A DNA stretch of 17,823 nt, taken from positions 1-17,823 of the forward strand of contig JBLNCE010000002.1 of the NCBI GenBank assembly GCA_050260415.1, given 5' to 3'. A program made the translations under genes and the position numbers. Below are positions 8,038-15,486 of this stretch, in pieces. Source of the stretch: JBLNCE01 sp050260415. Its GTDB lineage: Bacteria > Bacillota > UBA4882 > JAAYXC01. The notes beneath the pieces are model-generated. The model was not told the origin of the DNA. It made no database searches and saw only the letters and a program-made list of their open reading frames with translations. Each line of letters begins with the position of its first letter. The stretch's first letter is position 1.

Positions 8038-9306
8038 TTGGCCGCAGTCCGCTTTGGGTACCGGCCGGCGATCGTCTTGGCCGTTCTGGCCATGGTATGC
8101 CTGCAAGCCACCGGCATTTGTGAAGACTCAAGAGCCATAATAACCCAAACGCAACAATCCCGCGGTTATTTTACGACACCCCAAGAACTTGCGGTCATCG
8201 CGGAAAAATCCGCCAAGGGAATAAAGCCTTACAAAAGCGCGGTGGATCAGATCCTGCTCTATGCCAAAGAACCGTCGTTCTGGCCCTATGGCAAGATCGA
8301 CGGCCCACAGGACGCGGCGGGGAAGACGCTGGTTCCCGCCTACCTCGGCCATGGTTCCCCGTTGATCTATGCCAAGGCGCTGGCTTACCATCTCACGGGG
8401 AATGTACAGTATGCGGTTGCGATCCGCGGCCTGCTCCTGGACTTGATCGATACGACCGGCTACGGCGGCGAGGTCTATTCAGGCAGCAACCAGAACATTC
8501 TGAACCTGTCGTGGTATATTCCGGGCTTTATCATGGCGGCGGATCTGATCGAGGGTTATGCCGGTTGGACCCCCGTGGACAAACGGTCGTTTCAAGAATG
8601 GCTTGCCCGGGAGATCTACAAAAAAGTTGATTGGGCATCGGATCGGCGCAGCAACAATTGGGGCAGCGCCGGGTCGGCCGCCGCGGGGTTTATCGCCGAC
8701 TATCTGACCGGTTCCGATCTCATGCTGGTCGATCGGGATGGCAACCGTCTGACCCCAGCCCAGGCTTATACCGAGGCCAAGCAGAGACAGGTCGATCGAA
8801 TGAACGGCAACACGTATATGGATAATTATGGGTGTGGCCAGGCGGTGGGTATCCGGCCCGATGGCGGTATACCGGAAGAGCTGAAAAGAGGCAGTACCGG
8901 CTGTGATGGCTTATGGATCAAAGAATTGGATGGTTCGTACAATTATATGATGACCCACCTGCAGGGGACGGTAGCGCATGCGGAATTGCTGCTCCGCAGG
9001 GGGGACAACTCCATCTACGAGAACAAGACCGCCACCGGCGCGGGTTCGATCTTGAGGGCAATCCATTTCCTGATCAACAACCCCAACGATCCAGCCAAGT
9101 CGGTCAAGTACGAGATGACTGCCACGCTCGAATTGGCGTACCGGTATTATCGCGATCCGTACATTGCGCAACAACTCGGAATCGGTACGCCCGATCGTAG
9201 GATCGGCACGCGCAGCAATCAGATGTTACATTTCGGGACGATTACCCATGGATTCGCCGTGGACGAAAATCCGGGTCCGCCGCCCGTAACGGCGCCGCCG
9301 ATCTAG
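8038..9306 (+). CDS. Exported alginate-lyase-superfamily protein
   Basis: A 422-residue protein. The TTG at 8038 is chosen because AAAGGAGGT (8023-8031) lies 6-7 nt upstream; the ATG at 8016 runs into a stop after six codons. Residues about 9-27 form a signal peptide (AIVLAVLAMVCLQATG), so it acts outside the cytoplasm. GYFTTPQELAVIAEKSAKGIKPYKSAVDQ, then SNQNILNLSWYIPGFIMAADLIE, the NNWGS motif at 206-210 and YNYMMTHLQGTVAHAELLLRRGD match the all-alpha toroid alginate lyase family (PF05426-like) as I remember it. Members cleave uronate-containing polysaccharides by beta-elimination, though many are uncharacterised. The last residues are Pro-rich (ENPGPPPVTAPPI) and may be a truncated linker to a lost module. 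It may be related to the catalytic part of the divergent minus-strand protein. Substrate not determinable; lyase activity is inferred. Confidence 0.72.
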   Translation: MAAVRFGYRPAIVLAVLAMVCLQATGICEDSRAIITQTQQSRGYFTTPQELAVIAEKSAKGIKPYKSAVDQILLYAKEPSFWPYGKIDGPQDAAGKTLVPAYLGHGSPLIYAKALAYHLTGNVQYAVAIRGLLLDLIDTTGYGGEVYSGSNQNILNLSWYIPGFIMAADLIEGYAGWTPVDKRSFQEWLAREIYKKVDWASDRRSNNWGSAGSAAAGFIADYLTGSDLMLVDRDGNRLTPAQAYTEAKQRQVDRMNGNTYMDNYGCGQAVGIRPDGGIPEELKRGSTGCDGLWIKELDGSYNYMMTHLQGTVAHAELLLRRGDNSIYENKTATGAGSILRAIHFLINNPNDPAKSVKYEMTATLELAYRYYRDPYIAQQLGIGTPDRRIGTRSNQMLHFGTITHGFAVDENPGPPPVTAPPI

Positions 9307-9336
9307 CCCTCTTCCCGGCCGGTTTCCTATAACATA

Positions 9337-9489
9337 AAACCCGGATTTCGAATTCGATCCAAAAAAGTTCATAGGGATTGCGATTTTCAGCGTCACCAGA
9401 TTGGCGAAAGCCACTCACCCCCGGCCTTTCGACCCCCTCACCAAGCTTGGGGGGACGGGGGGGAGTGGCCACGTTCGAAATCCGGGTTT
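9337..9489. repeat. 153-bp element with perfect 16-bp terminal inverted repeats
   Basis: AAACCCGGATTTCGAA (9337-9352) is perfectly inverted as TTCGAAATCCGGGTTT (9474-9489). Inside, GCCACTC (9410-9416) pairs with GAGTGGC (9463-9469), CCCCC (9418-9422) with GGGGG (9458-9462), and CCAAGCTTGG (9441-9450) is self-complementary. The whole unit can therefore fold end to end. It encodes nothing. No flanking direct repeat is obvious. It resembles a small palindromic mobile or REP-like element, but one copy cannot prove mobility. Confidence 0.6.
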
Positions 9490-9526
9490 AAGCAGGATCG
9501 GTATGCCCGGGCGGGCTAGGGTATAG

Positions 9527-9594
9527 CCAAGGCGTCGCGTCACCGTGGCAGCCGGGCGGTTCAGCGCCCGGTACGGGTTTCGTGGCGGCCTTGG
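9527..9594 (+). other. Structured leader upstream of GH2
   Basis: CCAAGGC (9527-9533) can pair with GCCTTGG (9588-9594), enclosing a perfect 7-bp hairpin CCGGGCG/CGCCCGG (9552-9558 with 9565-9571, loop GTTCAG). It ends about 65 bases before the GH2 start. No T-tract follows. It could be an RNA stability element, an attenuator or remnant palindromes; it does not match a riboswitch class I recognise. Confidence 0.35.
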
Positions 9595-9658
9595 GTTATC
9601 GTTTGCTTAAGCATTTACAAAAGCAAGTATCACATCAGGATGGGAGGAGAATGATACG

Positions 9659-11416
9659 ATGCTCTATCCCCAGGAGAACATCGCCCGGGAACTACGGATA
9701 CTCGACGGTTTTTGGGACTTTCGGATCGATCCGGAAGAAATCGGGGAGACGGACAACTGGCCGTTGGGTCTGCCCGACGCCGAACCGATGACCGTCCCGG
9801 CCAGCTTCAACGAACTGGTGGCCAAGCCTGAACTCCGTGACTACCTGGGCAGCGTCTGGTATCTGCGCCGCTTTTTCGTCCCCGCTTCCTGGGCGGGCCG
9901 GCGGATCTGGCTCCGTTTCGGATCGGTGCACTACCGCTCCACGGTTTGGGTCAACGGCAAGAAGCTTCTGGCGCACGAGGGCGGCCACCTGCCTTTTGCG
10001 GAGGAAGCAACGGCATGCTTGAAACCGGGCGAGGAGAACGTGGTGGCGGTACGGGTCAACAACATCCTCGATTGGACGACCATCCCCCCGGGCCGGATGA
10101 CCACCATTACCGATACTGATCTTCAGGCCCTGCAATACCGCTTCGACTTTTTCAATTATGCCGGGATCCACCGCTCGGTCTGGCTCTACACCACCGCCGA
10201 GACCTACCTGGCCGACCTGACGATTCGTACCGATCTGACGGCGGCTAAGGCACGGGTGGCGTATGACCTCGATATTCGCGGGGGCAGCACGAACAAGAGC
10301 CGCATCACCATCCTCGACGCCGACGGTAAGATTGCGGCCGTCCGGGAGATCGCGGGCCGTCAAGGGGAGTTCCTGCTGGATACATTCAACCTCTGGAGTC
10401 CGGACCACCCTTATCTCTACAAGATGCGCGTGGAACTCCTGGACGGTCAAGATCGGGTAATCGACGCCTATACGGAGGAATTCGGCATCCGCACGATCGA
10501 GGTGCGGGACGGCCGACTGCTTCTCAACGGGGAGCCGCTCTACCTCAAGGGCGTGGGCCGGCACGACGACTTCCACTTGGTAGGGAGAGGCCAATTGCTG
10601 CCTCTGATCCAAAAGGATCTCAACCTCCTCAAATGGCTGGGCGCCAACTCGTACCGGACCTCCCACTACCCTTACGCGGAAGAGATGATGCGCCTCAGCG
10701 ACCGTCTGGGGCTGCTGGTGATCGACGAGGTACCCGCGGTGGGCATGACCTCGCCGGATAATATGCCGGTCTTTACCCCGGAGCGCATCAACAGCCGGGC
10801 GCAGGAGACGCACTGCCGCATGGTGCGCGAGCTCTATGCGCGGGACAAGAACCACCCCAGCGTGATCGTTTGGAGCGTGGGGAACGAGCCGGACTCGAGT
10901 GAAGAAGGAGCGCGGCCATACTTCGAGCCCGTCGTGGAGACGATCAGACACTTGGACGCCTCGCGGCCGGTGACGTTGGTTCTACACCATGCGCCGGAGA
11001 CAGATCGGTGCGGCGAATTGGTCGACCTCATTTTCGTCAACCGTTACTATGCCTGGTACAACGGGAGCGGCGTGCTCGAGTCCATCGGCCCGCGACTCAA
11101 GGCGAGTCTGCGCAAGTGGCGCGAGAAGTACGGCAAGCCGGTGATGCTCGCCGAGTTTGGCGCCGACACCATCGCCGGACTGCATTCCTTGCCGCCTCAG
11201 ATGTTCACCGAGGAGTACCAGGTGGAACTGCTGCGCGCTACCTGCGAAGCCCTGGACGAACTCGATTTCATCATCGGCGAGCACGTCTGGAACCTGGCGG
11301 ATTTCGCGGCGCCGCAGACCGTCACACGTGTCCTGGGCAACCGCAAGGGGATCTTTACCCGCGAGCGGCAGCCCAAGATGGCGGCCCATTATCTGAGATC
11401 GAGATGGCGGGGGTAA
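9659..11416 (+). CDS. GH2 beta-glucuronidase, cytoplasmic
   Basis: A 585-residue family 2 glycoside hydrolase, close to the usual length of UidA-type beta-glucuronidases. The ATG at 9659 follows GGGAGGAGA with 8 nt spacing. Residues about 10-180 are the sugar-binding jelly roll (GSVWYLRRFFVP, VWVNG), 181-275 the immunoglobulin-like domain, and 280-585 the catalytic barrel. E410 in WSVGNEPDSSEEGA is the acid/base and E499 in PVMLAEFGADT the nucleophile. N561-R562-K563 in LGNRKGIFTRERQPK matches the Asn-x-Lys motif that recognises the uronate carboxylate in bacterial beta-glucuronidases and separates them from beta-galactosidases. ADFAAPQT and FTEEYQVELL are further glucuronidase text. There is no signal peptide, so it acts on imported material. 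It is 3 bases upstream of the DUF2264 gene and probably cotranscribed. Confidence 0.92.
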   Translation: MLYPQENIARELRILDGFWDFRIDPEEIGETDNWPLGLPDAEPMTVPASFNELVAKPELRDYLGSVWYLRRFFVPASWAGRRIWLRFGSVHYRSTVWVNGKKLLAHEGGHLPFAEEATACLKPGEENVVAVRVNNILDWTTIPPGRMTTITDTDLQALQYRFDFFNYAGIHRSVWLYTTAETYLADLTIRTDLTAAKARVAYDLDIRGGSTNKSRITILDADGKIAAVREIAGRQGEFLLDTFNLWSPDHPYLYKMRVELLDGQDRVIDAYTEEFGIRTIEVRDGRLLLNGEPLYLKGVGRHDDFHLVGRGQLLPLIQKDLNLLKWLGANSYRTSHYPYAEEMMRLSDRLGLLVIDEVPAVGMTSPDNMPVFTPERINSRAQETHCRMVRELYARDKNHPSVIVWSVGNEPDSSEEGARPYFEPVVETIRHLDASRPVTLVLHHAPETDRCGELVDLIFVNRYYAWYNGSGVLESIGPRLKASLRKWREKYGKPVMLAEFGADTIAGLHSLPPQMFTEEYQVELLRATCEALDELDFIIGEHVWNLADFAAPQTVTRVLGNRKGIFTRERQPKMAAHYLRSRWRG

Positions 11417-11419
11417 GCA

Positions 11420-13408
11420 ATGAAACTCATACTTAATAAGGACTTCTCCCACTCCCCTTACACCGGCTGGACCAGGGAGACCTGGGTCTCCTTGGCCGAG
11501 GGGATGATCGCCGCCCTGCAACCTTGGTACACCGAGGGAAAAGGCGGCCTGGCCTTTCCGCAGCCCTACCGGCAGGTCGAATCCTCTTTGCACCAGGACG
11601 AGCGGGTGCGCGCCTCCTTTTACGCCATGGAGGGCTGGACCCGCACGCGTCCCCTGGTGGCGGCCTGGTTGATGGGCACCGGGCAAGACGTCATCCGGAT
11701 CGAGGACCGGGACGTCGATCTGAGACAGGACTTCATCCAAGGTTTTCTCTCAGTCTCGGATCCCGGGAGCCAGGATTACATCAGCGACCGTTTCGGGCGT
11801 AATCAGTGGATCCCCGAGGTTTCCATCGCCGCCTACGGCCTCTGGCTCGCGCGTGAAAAAGCCTGGGACCCGTTGCCGCCGGCGCGGAAAGATCAGATCG
11901 CCGCCTGGCTGCGGTCCTCGGTCGATCCGAAGTATCAGATCCCCGATAATAACTGGCACCTTTTTCAGGTCTTGACCGGCCACATCCTCGGGGATCTGGG
12001 CTGTGACTACGACAAGCAGCTTTGCCGGGACCGGTACGCGCGCGCGGAGGCGTTCTACCTCGATGAAGGCTGGTACATCGACGGGCTATTCGAAAAGCTC
12101 GGTTTTGCCGTGGAACAGTACAACCCCTGGATGTTCCATTTCTACCTGCCCGCGCTGGCGCAGATCTCGTCCGGCCTCGAACCGCGGCGCAAGGACGAAA
12201 TCGCACGGAGGCTGCGGGCGTTCCTCGAAGCTTACCAGGACTTCTTCGCGGCGAACGGCGGCTTCCCCATGTGGGGTCGGTCCTGGTTTTACAAGCCGGG
12301 CATCCTCATCCCCTTCATCCTGGCCGAGATCCTTGGTTGCTCGCCGCTTTCCCACGGCCGGTCCCGCCGCCTGGTCAGCGGGTACATGAACTATCTCATC
12401 GAGAATAACTACTTCGACCAGAATATGCTCCCTATCATGGGTTATCTGACGGAGAACCACGGTCTGATCGACTATTACAGCCTCAAAGGCTCCGCCTACT
12501 GGGGAAGTTCCGTCTTCACCTGCCTGCTCATGCCGGAAGGTCATCCCTTCTGGGCGGCGCCCGAGGAACCCCTGCGGGTCGAAATGGAGAGCTACACGAG
12601 GAACATCACCCCCGTGGGGCTGCAGGTCATCGGCGACAAGGCCACCGGCCAGACACAGGTGCTCAACCACCGCGTCTGGCATGCCAACGATCAACCTCAC
12701 ACCCGCTATGGTGCAAAGTACGCCAAGTTTTGTTACTCATCCCATTTCGGCATCGACGTCAAACGGGGCGAGGACGGTTACGGACCCGACGGTATGATCC
12801 AGGTCTCCCCGGACGGACGCAAGTTCTCCCACCGCCTGGCGCCGCATTTCGGCGCCTTGGACGAGCAAACCGGTCTCTCGTGGCATTACCCTCTGCAAGG
12901 GGAACCGTCCACGGCTTACCCATTTGCGAGCGGAGATGCTTCGGTCAAGATCACCACCCGCATCTATGCCAAGGGCGCCTGTTTGGTCAGGGCGCATCTC
13001 ATCGAGACCGCCGCCTCCCTGGCCGCCTTCCGGGAAGGCGGGTATGCCGTCGACTTCGCGCGCGACACGGTACCAGAAGTGATCGTCGGTCCTGATTACG
13101 CGGCGGTCTGGAACGGCACCAAGGGTGCATTCATTCGGAGCCTGCACGGCTTCTCCGGAGCGCGTTCAAGGGAGGAGATCCTGGCGGAGGTGGAGGGGGA
13201 GAACACCCACGGCGATCGTGCGGCAACCCCGGTCATCACCGGCGGTGAAATAATGCCGGGATCGATAATCGCGGCCAGCCTGTCGGGGACTTTCTTCACC
13301 CGTGAAAGCCTGGATTCGCTGCTGCGCCTGGTGACGGACGTCTCGGTCGCCGGCCGGCGGATGACGGTGCGGTTCGCGGATGGGACGGAGAAAACATTGG
13401 GGTTTTAG
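11420..13408 (+). CDS. DUF2264 family protein, probable glycoside hydrolase (GH154-like)
   Basis: A 662-residue protein, a typical length for DUF2264 (PF10022). The ATG at 11420 has GGGGG upstream and lies 3 bases after the GH2 stop, so the two genes are probably translationally coupled. Family-like text includes PDNNWHLFQVLTGHIL (residues 175-190, NNWH at 177-180), DEGWYIDGLFEKLGFAVEQYNPWMFHFYLPAL, and GGFPMWGRSWFYKPG near 285. The N-terminal two-thirds is expected to be an alpha/alpha toroid with a C-terminal beta-sandwich. No signal peptide is seen. To my recollection DUF2264 members were assigned to CAZy family GH154 with beta-glucuronidase activity; if right, this is a second glucuronate-removing enzyme in the operon. 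I cannot name the catalytic residues from sequence alone. An unsaturated-uronyl hydrolase role would also fit the lyase context. Confidence 0.8.
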   Translation: MKLILNKDFSHSPYTGWTRETWVSLAEGMIAALQPWYTEGKGGLAFPQPYRQVESSLHQDERVRASFYAMEGWTRTRPLVAAWLMGTGQDVIRIEDRDVDLRQDFIQGFLSVSDPGSQDYISDRFGRNQWIPEVSIAAYGLWLAREKAWDPLPPARKDQIAAWLRSSVDPKYQIPDNNWHLFQVLTGHILGDLGCDYDKQLCRDRYARAEAFYLDEGWYIDGLFEKLGFAVEQYNPWMFHFYLPALAQISSGLEPRRKDEIARRLRAFLEAYQDFFAANGGFPMWGRSWFYKPGILIPFILAEILGCSPLSHGRSRRLVSGYMNYLIENNYFDQNMLPIMGYLTENHGLIDYYSLKGSAYWGSSVFTCLLMPEGHPFWAAPEEPLRVEMESYTRNITPVGLQVIGDKATGQTQVLNHRVWHANDQPHTRYGAKYAKFCYSSHFGIDVKRGEDGYGPDGMIQVSPDGRKFSHRLAPHFGALDEQTGLSWHYPLQGEPSTAYPFASGDASVKITTRIYAKGACLVRAHLIETAASLAAFREGGYAVDFARDTVPEVIVGPDYAAVWNGTKGAFIRSLHGFSGARSREEILAEVEGENTHGDRAATPVITGGEIMPGSIIAASLSGTFFTRESLDSLLRLVTDVSVAGRRMTVRFADGTEKTLGF

Positions 13409-13425
13409 GCTGGAGGTTTTCATTG

Positions 13426-14250
13426 ATGCTTCGCCACGATTTTCATCTGCATTCTCATTTCTCCGAGGAATGCGTGGATGAGCCGCGCGCTTACTGTTTG
13501 CGGGCGATCGAAGGCGGCTACCAGGCAATATGCTTTACCGACCACGCGACTGTCGATCGGTCGCTCCTTTGCCGGGATCCTTCGGCATATGAGCGATACC
13601 GTCGGTCGGTCTTAGCCTGCCGGGAGGAGTTCTCCGGGCGCCTGGCGGTCGGCTTTGGCGTGGAGATCGGCTACCATCACTCGGTCGAGGACAAGATCCG
13701 CACGTTCCTCGAGGGCAAGCAATTCGACTATATCTTAGGGAGCGTTCACCACCTGGGGGATACCGACGTTACGCATGAGGCTTATTTTGCCGGCAAGACC
13801 CAACGCCAGGCTTACGAGCCCTATTTCGCGGAAGTTCTGCGCCTCGCGGAATCAGGCCTTTGCCAGGGGCTTGCCCATCTGGACGTCGTTGAACGCCGCG
13901 GCGCGCAGATCTATGGGCCCTTTGACGCCTTGGCGTACCAGGATTGCCTGAGGCCCATCCTCGCCGCGGCCGTCCGCCATGGGTTGGCCCTGGAGATCAA
14001 CCTCTCCGCCTATAGCTACAACCGGGAACCGCGGCGGCCCTCCCCCGGCCTGGACGTGCTGGCGCTCTACCTGGAGGAAGGGGGGCGCCTGATCACCATC
14101 GGTTCCGACGGACACAAACCGGTCAGAATCCTCCCCGAGCGGGTGGATGTCTGGGATTTCGTGGAAAGGCACGATTTTATACTCTGGGAGCCATCGCCCG
14201 GTTTTTGGACACGCGGCGCGGCAACGGGGTTTGCGGACGACGTGGTATAG
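13426..14250 (+). CDS. PHP-domain metallophosphoesterase (HisJ-like histidinol-phosphatase family)
   Basis: A 274-residue protein; the ATG at 13426 follows TGGAGG with 9 nt spacing (TTG at 13423 is also possible). The metal-binding set of the PHP superfamily is visible: H7-L-H9 in DFHLHSH, D39-H40 in FTDH, E80 in GVEIG, H108/H109 in GSVHH, H151 in LAHLD, and D228/H230 in GSDGHKP. This pattern normally supports a two- or three-metal phosphatase, and the text is closest to histidinol-phosphate phosphatases. It sits 17 bases after the DUF2264 gene in a glycan operon with no his genes nearby, so histidine biosynthesis is unlikely to be its role here. A sugar-phosphate or other phosphoester from glycan catabolism is more plausible, but the substrate is unknown. 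Confidence 0.85.
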   Translation: MLRHDFHLHSHFSEECVDEPRAYCLRAIEGGYQAICFTDHATVDRSLLCRDPSAYERYRRSVLACREEFSGRLAVGFGVEIGYHHSVEDKIRTFLEGKQFDYILGSVHHLGDTDVTHEAYFAGKTQRQAYEPYFAEVLRLAESGLCQGLAHLDVVERRGAQIYGPFDALAYQDCLRPILAAAVRHGLALEINLSAYSYNREPRRPSPGLDVLALYLEEGGRLITIGSDGHKPVRILPERVDVWDFVERHDFILWEPSPGFWTRGAATGFADDVV

Positions 14251-14534
14251 CTGTAGTTCCTTCGGGACTAGCCGGATCCCGCCGGGGGAGACAGAGCAAA
14301 TCTGGAATACTCAGCAAGGGAAACGGCCATTTACAGATCATGAAGCCCGCATCTATCATTGAATTGCAGGACGGACGCTGATCCGAGATTTCGAAAGTGA
14401 AAGATCCTGAATCCGTGACTGCTGAACTGTGCCAGGTAAAACACTGCCGCAGGCTCTCGTGATTTTGCCTGGCAGGCTATTGATCTCACGGATTCAGGAA
14501 AGATGATGACCCCACGCGGAAGAGGGAGGAGTAA
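14251..14534. other. 284-base non-coding gap before the permease genes
   Basis: No gene is credible here. A short hairpin TAGTTCC/GGGACTA (14254-14260 with 14264-14270, one G-U pair) directly follows the PHP stop but lacks a T-tract. The main content is the 93-bp inverted-repeat element at 14406-14498. No good sigma-A promoter for the permeases was found. Confidence 0.6.
14400..14504. mobile_element. MITE-like 93-bp element with 13-bp TIRs and 6-bp flanking direct repeats
   Basis: CCTGAATCCGTGA (14406-14418) is perfectly inverted as TCACGGATTCAGG (14486-14498). The base just outside each end begins an identical AAAGAT (14400-14405 and 14499-14504), as expected of a target-site duplication. 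Inside, GCCAGGTAAAA (14431-14441) pairs fully with TTTTGCCTGGC (14463-14473, one G-U pair), capped by CAC/GTG and GCC/GGC pairs, so the element folds end to end. It has no coding capacity. It lies 30 bases upstream of the first permease start. A non-autonomous miniature transposable element is the simplest reading; a structured leader RNA is the alternative. Confidence 0.65.
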
Positions 14535-15473
14535 TTGCACTTGCCAGAATTGACGATCTCAGAATCGACGCACCGCACGGGACTGCGCAAGTTCAGGCGA
14601 TATAAATACCTGTATTTGATGCTGCTCCCCAGTGTGGTTTATTATCTGATCTTTCACTACGGGCCGATGTATGGCGCCGTGATTGCCTTCAAACAATTCA
14701 GTCCGTTCAGCGGCATTTTTGGCAGTCCGTGGGTCGGATTTCAGCATTTCAAGGATTTTTACCATAGCTATTATTTCTGGCGATTGATCCGCAACACGCT
14801 GTCCATCAATCTGCTGGACGTGATCTTTGGTTTTCCCGCCCCCATCATCCTGGCGCTGCTACTTAACGAGGTCAGGAACCAAGTGTTCAAGCGGACGGTA
14901 CAGACCATCACGTACATGCCCCACTTCGTCTCTTTGGTCGTGGTCGTTGGCCTCATCATCGACTTCTGTTCTTCCAGGGGACTTCTAAATATGATCGTCA
15001 CCTTCTTCGGCGCCCGGCCAATACCATTCATGACGACCCCGGGTTTATTCCAACCGCTCTATGTCGCCTCGGGCATCTGGCAGCATATCGGCTGGGGGAC
15101 GATCATCTACCTCGCCGCACTGTCCGGCATCGATCCGCAGCTGTACGAACAAGCGGAGGTCGATGGCGCCGGGCGTTTCAGGAAGCTACTCCATATAACC
15201 CTGCCCGGCCTGGCGCCGACCATAGTCATCTTGCTGATCTTGCGGTGCGGCCGGATGATGACGGTCGGCTTTGAAAAAATCATGCTGATGTACAATCCAA
15301 GCGTCTACGAGACGGCCGATGTGATCTCCACATTTGTGTACCGCAAGGGTCTGCTCGATATGAGCTTCAGCTATGCCGCGGCCGTCGGGTTGTTCAACTC
15401 GGCCATCAGTTTTACGCTCTTGGTGATCGTCAACTGGATCAGCCGCCGTCTGAACGAGACCAGTCTTTGGTAA
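14535..15473 (+). CDS. ABC sugar transporter permease (LplB type)
   Basis: A 312-residue inner-membrane permease. TTG at 14535 follows GGGAGGA by 4 bases; TTG at 14541 is an alternative with 10. The N-terminal FRRYKYLYLMLLPSVVYYLIFHYGPMYGAVIAFKQFSPFSGIFGSPWVGFQ is classic LplB text. About six membrane helices are apparent. The cytoplasmic EAA loop reads LYEQAEVDGAGRFRKLLHITLPGL, the contact point for the ATPase. It pairs with the next gene 13 bases downstream to form the heterodimeric channel for oligosaccharides delivered by the binding protein encoded at 4245. It is separated from the enzymes by a 284-base gap with a MITE-like insertion, so expression could differ from the upstream genes. 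Confidence 0.93.
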   Translation: MHLPELTISESTHRTGLRKFRRYKYLYLMLLPSVVYYLIFHYGPMYGAVIAFKQFSPFSGIFGSPWVGFQHFKDFYHSYYFWRLIRNTLSINLLDVIFGFPAPIILALLLNEVRNQVFKRTVQTITYMPHFVSLVVVVGLIIDFCSSRGLLNMIVTFFGARPIPFMTTPGLFQPLYVASGIWQHIGWGTIIYLAALSGIDPQLYEQAEVDGAGRFRKLLHITLPGLAPTIVILLILRCGRMMTVGFEKIMLMYNPSVYETADVISTFVYRKGLLDMSFSYAAAVGLFNSAISFTLLVIVNWISRRLNETSLW

Positions 15474-15486
15474 AGGAGAGGCGTAA

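Larger units (their letters stand above)
9307..9658. other. 352-base non-coding gap before the GH2 gene
   Basis: No credible gene is seen on either strand. The gap holds a 153-bp inverted-repeat element (9337-9489), a GC-rich hairpin (9552-9571) nested in a longer pairing (CCAAGGC 9527-9533 with GCCTTGG 9588-9594), and TTGCTT/AAGCAA arms (9603-9608 and 9621-9626) that enclose GCTTAAGC. No convincing sigma-A promoter was found, so whether GH2 has its own promoter is open. Confidence 0.6.

Noticed and set aside
9692..10951. Long minus-strand open frame (419 residues) opposite the GH2 gene
   Set aside because: It lies wholly within a gene with clear catalytic motifs, has no recognisable domain, and is rich in His, Arg and Val, as expected of the antisense of a GC-rich gene.
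10982..11740. Minus-strand open frame (252 residues) across the GH2/DUF2264 junction
   Set aside because: It overlaps two well-supported genes and shows no family text.
14535..14600. Promoter within the MITE-like element (TTGATC near 14481)
   Set aside because: No acceptable -10 hexamer at 16-18 bases downstream.
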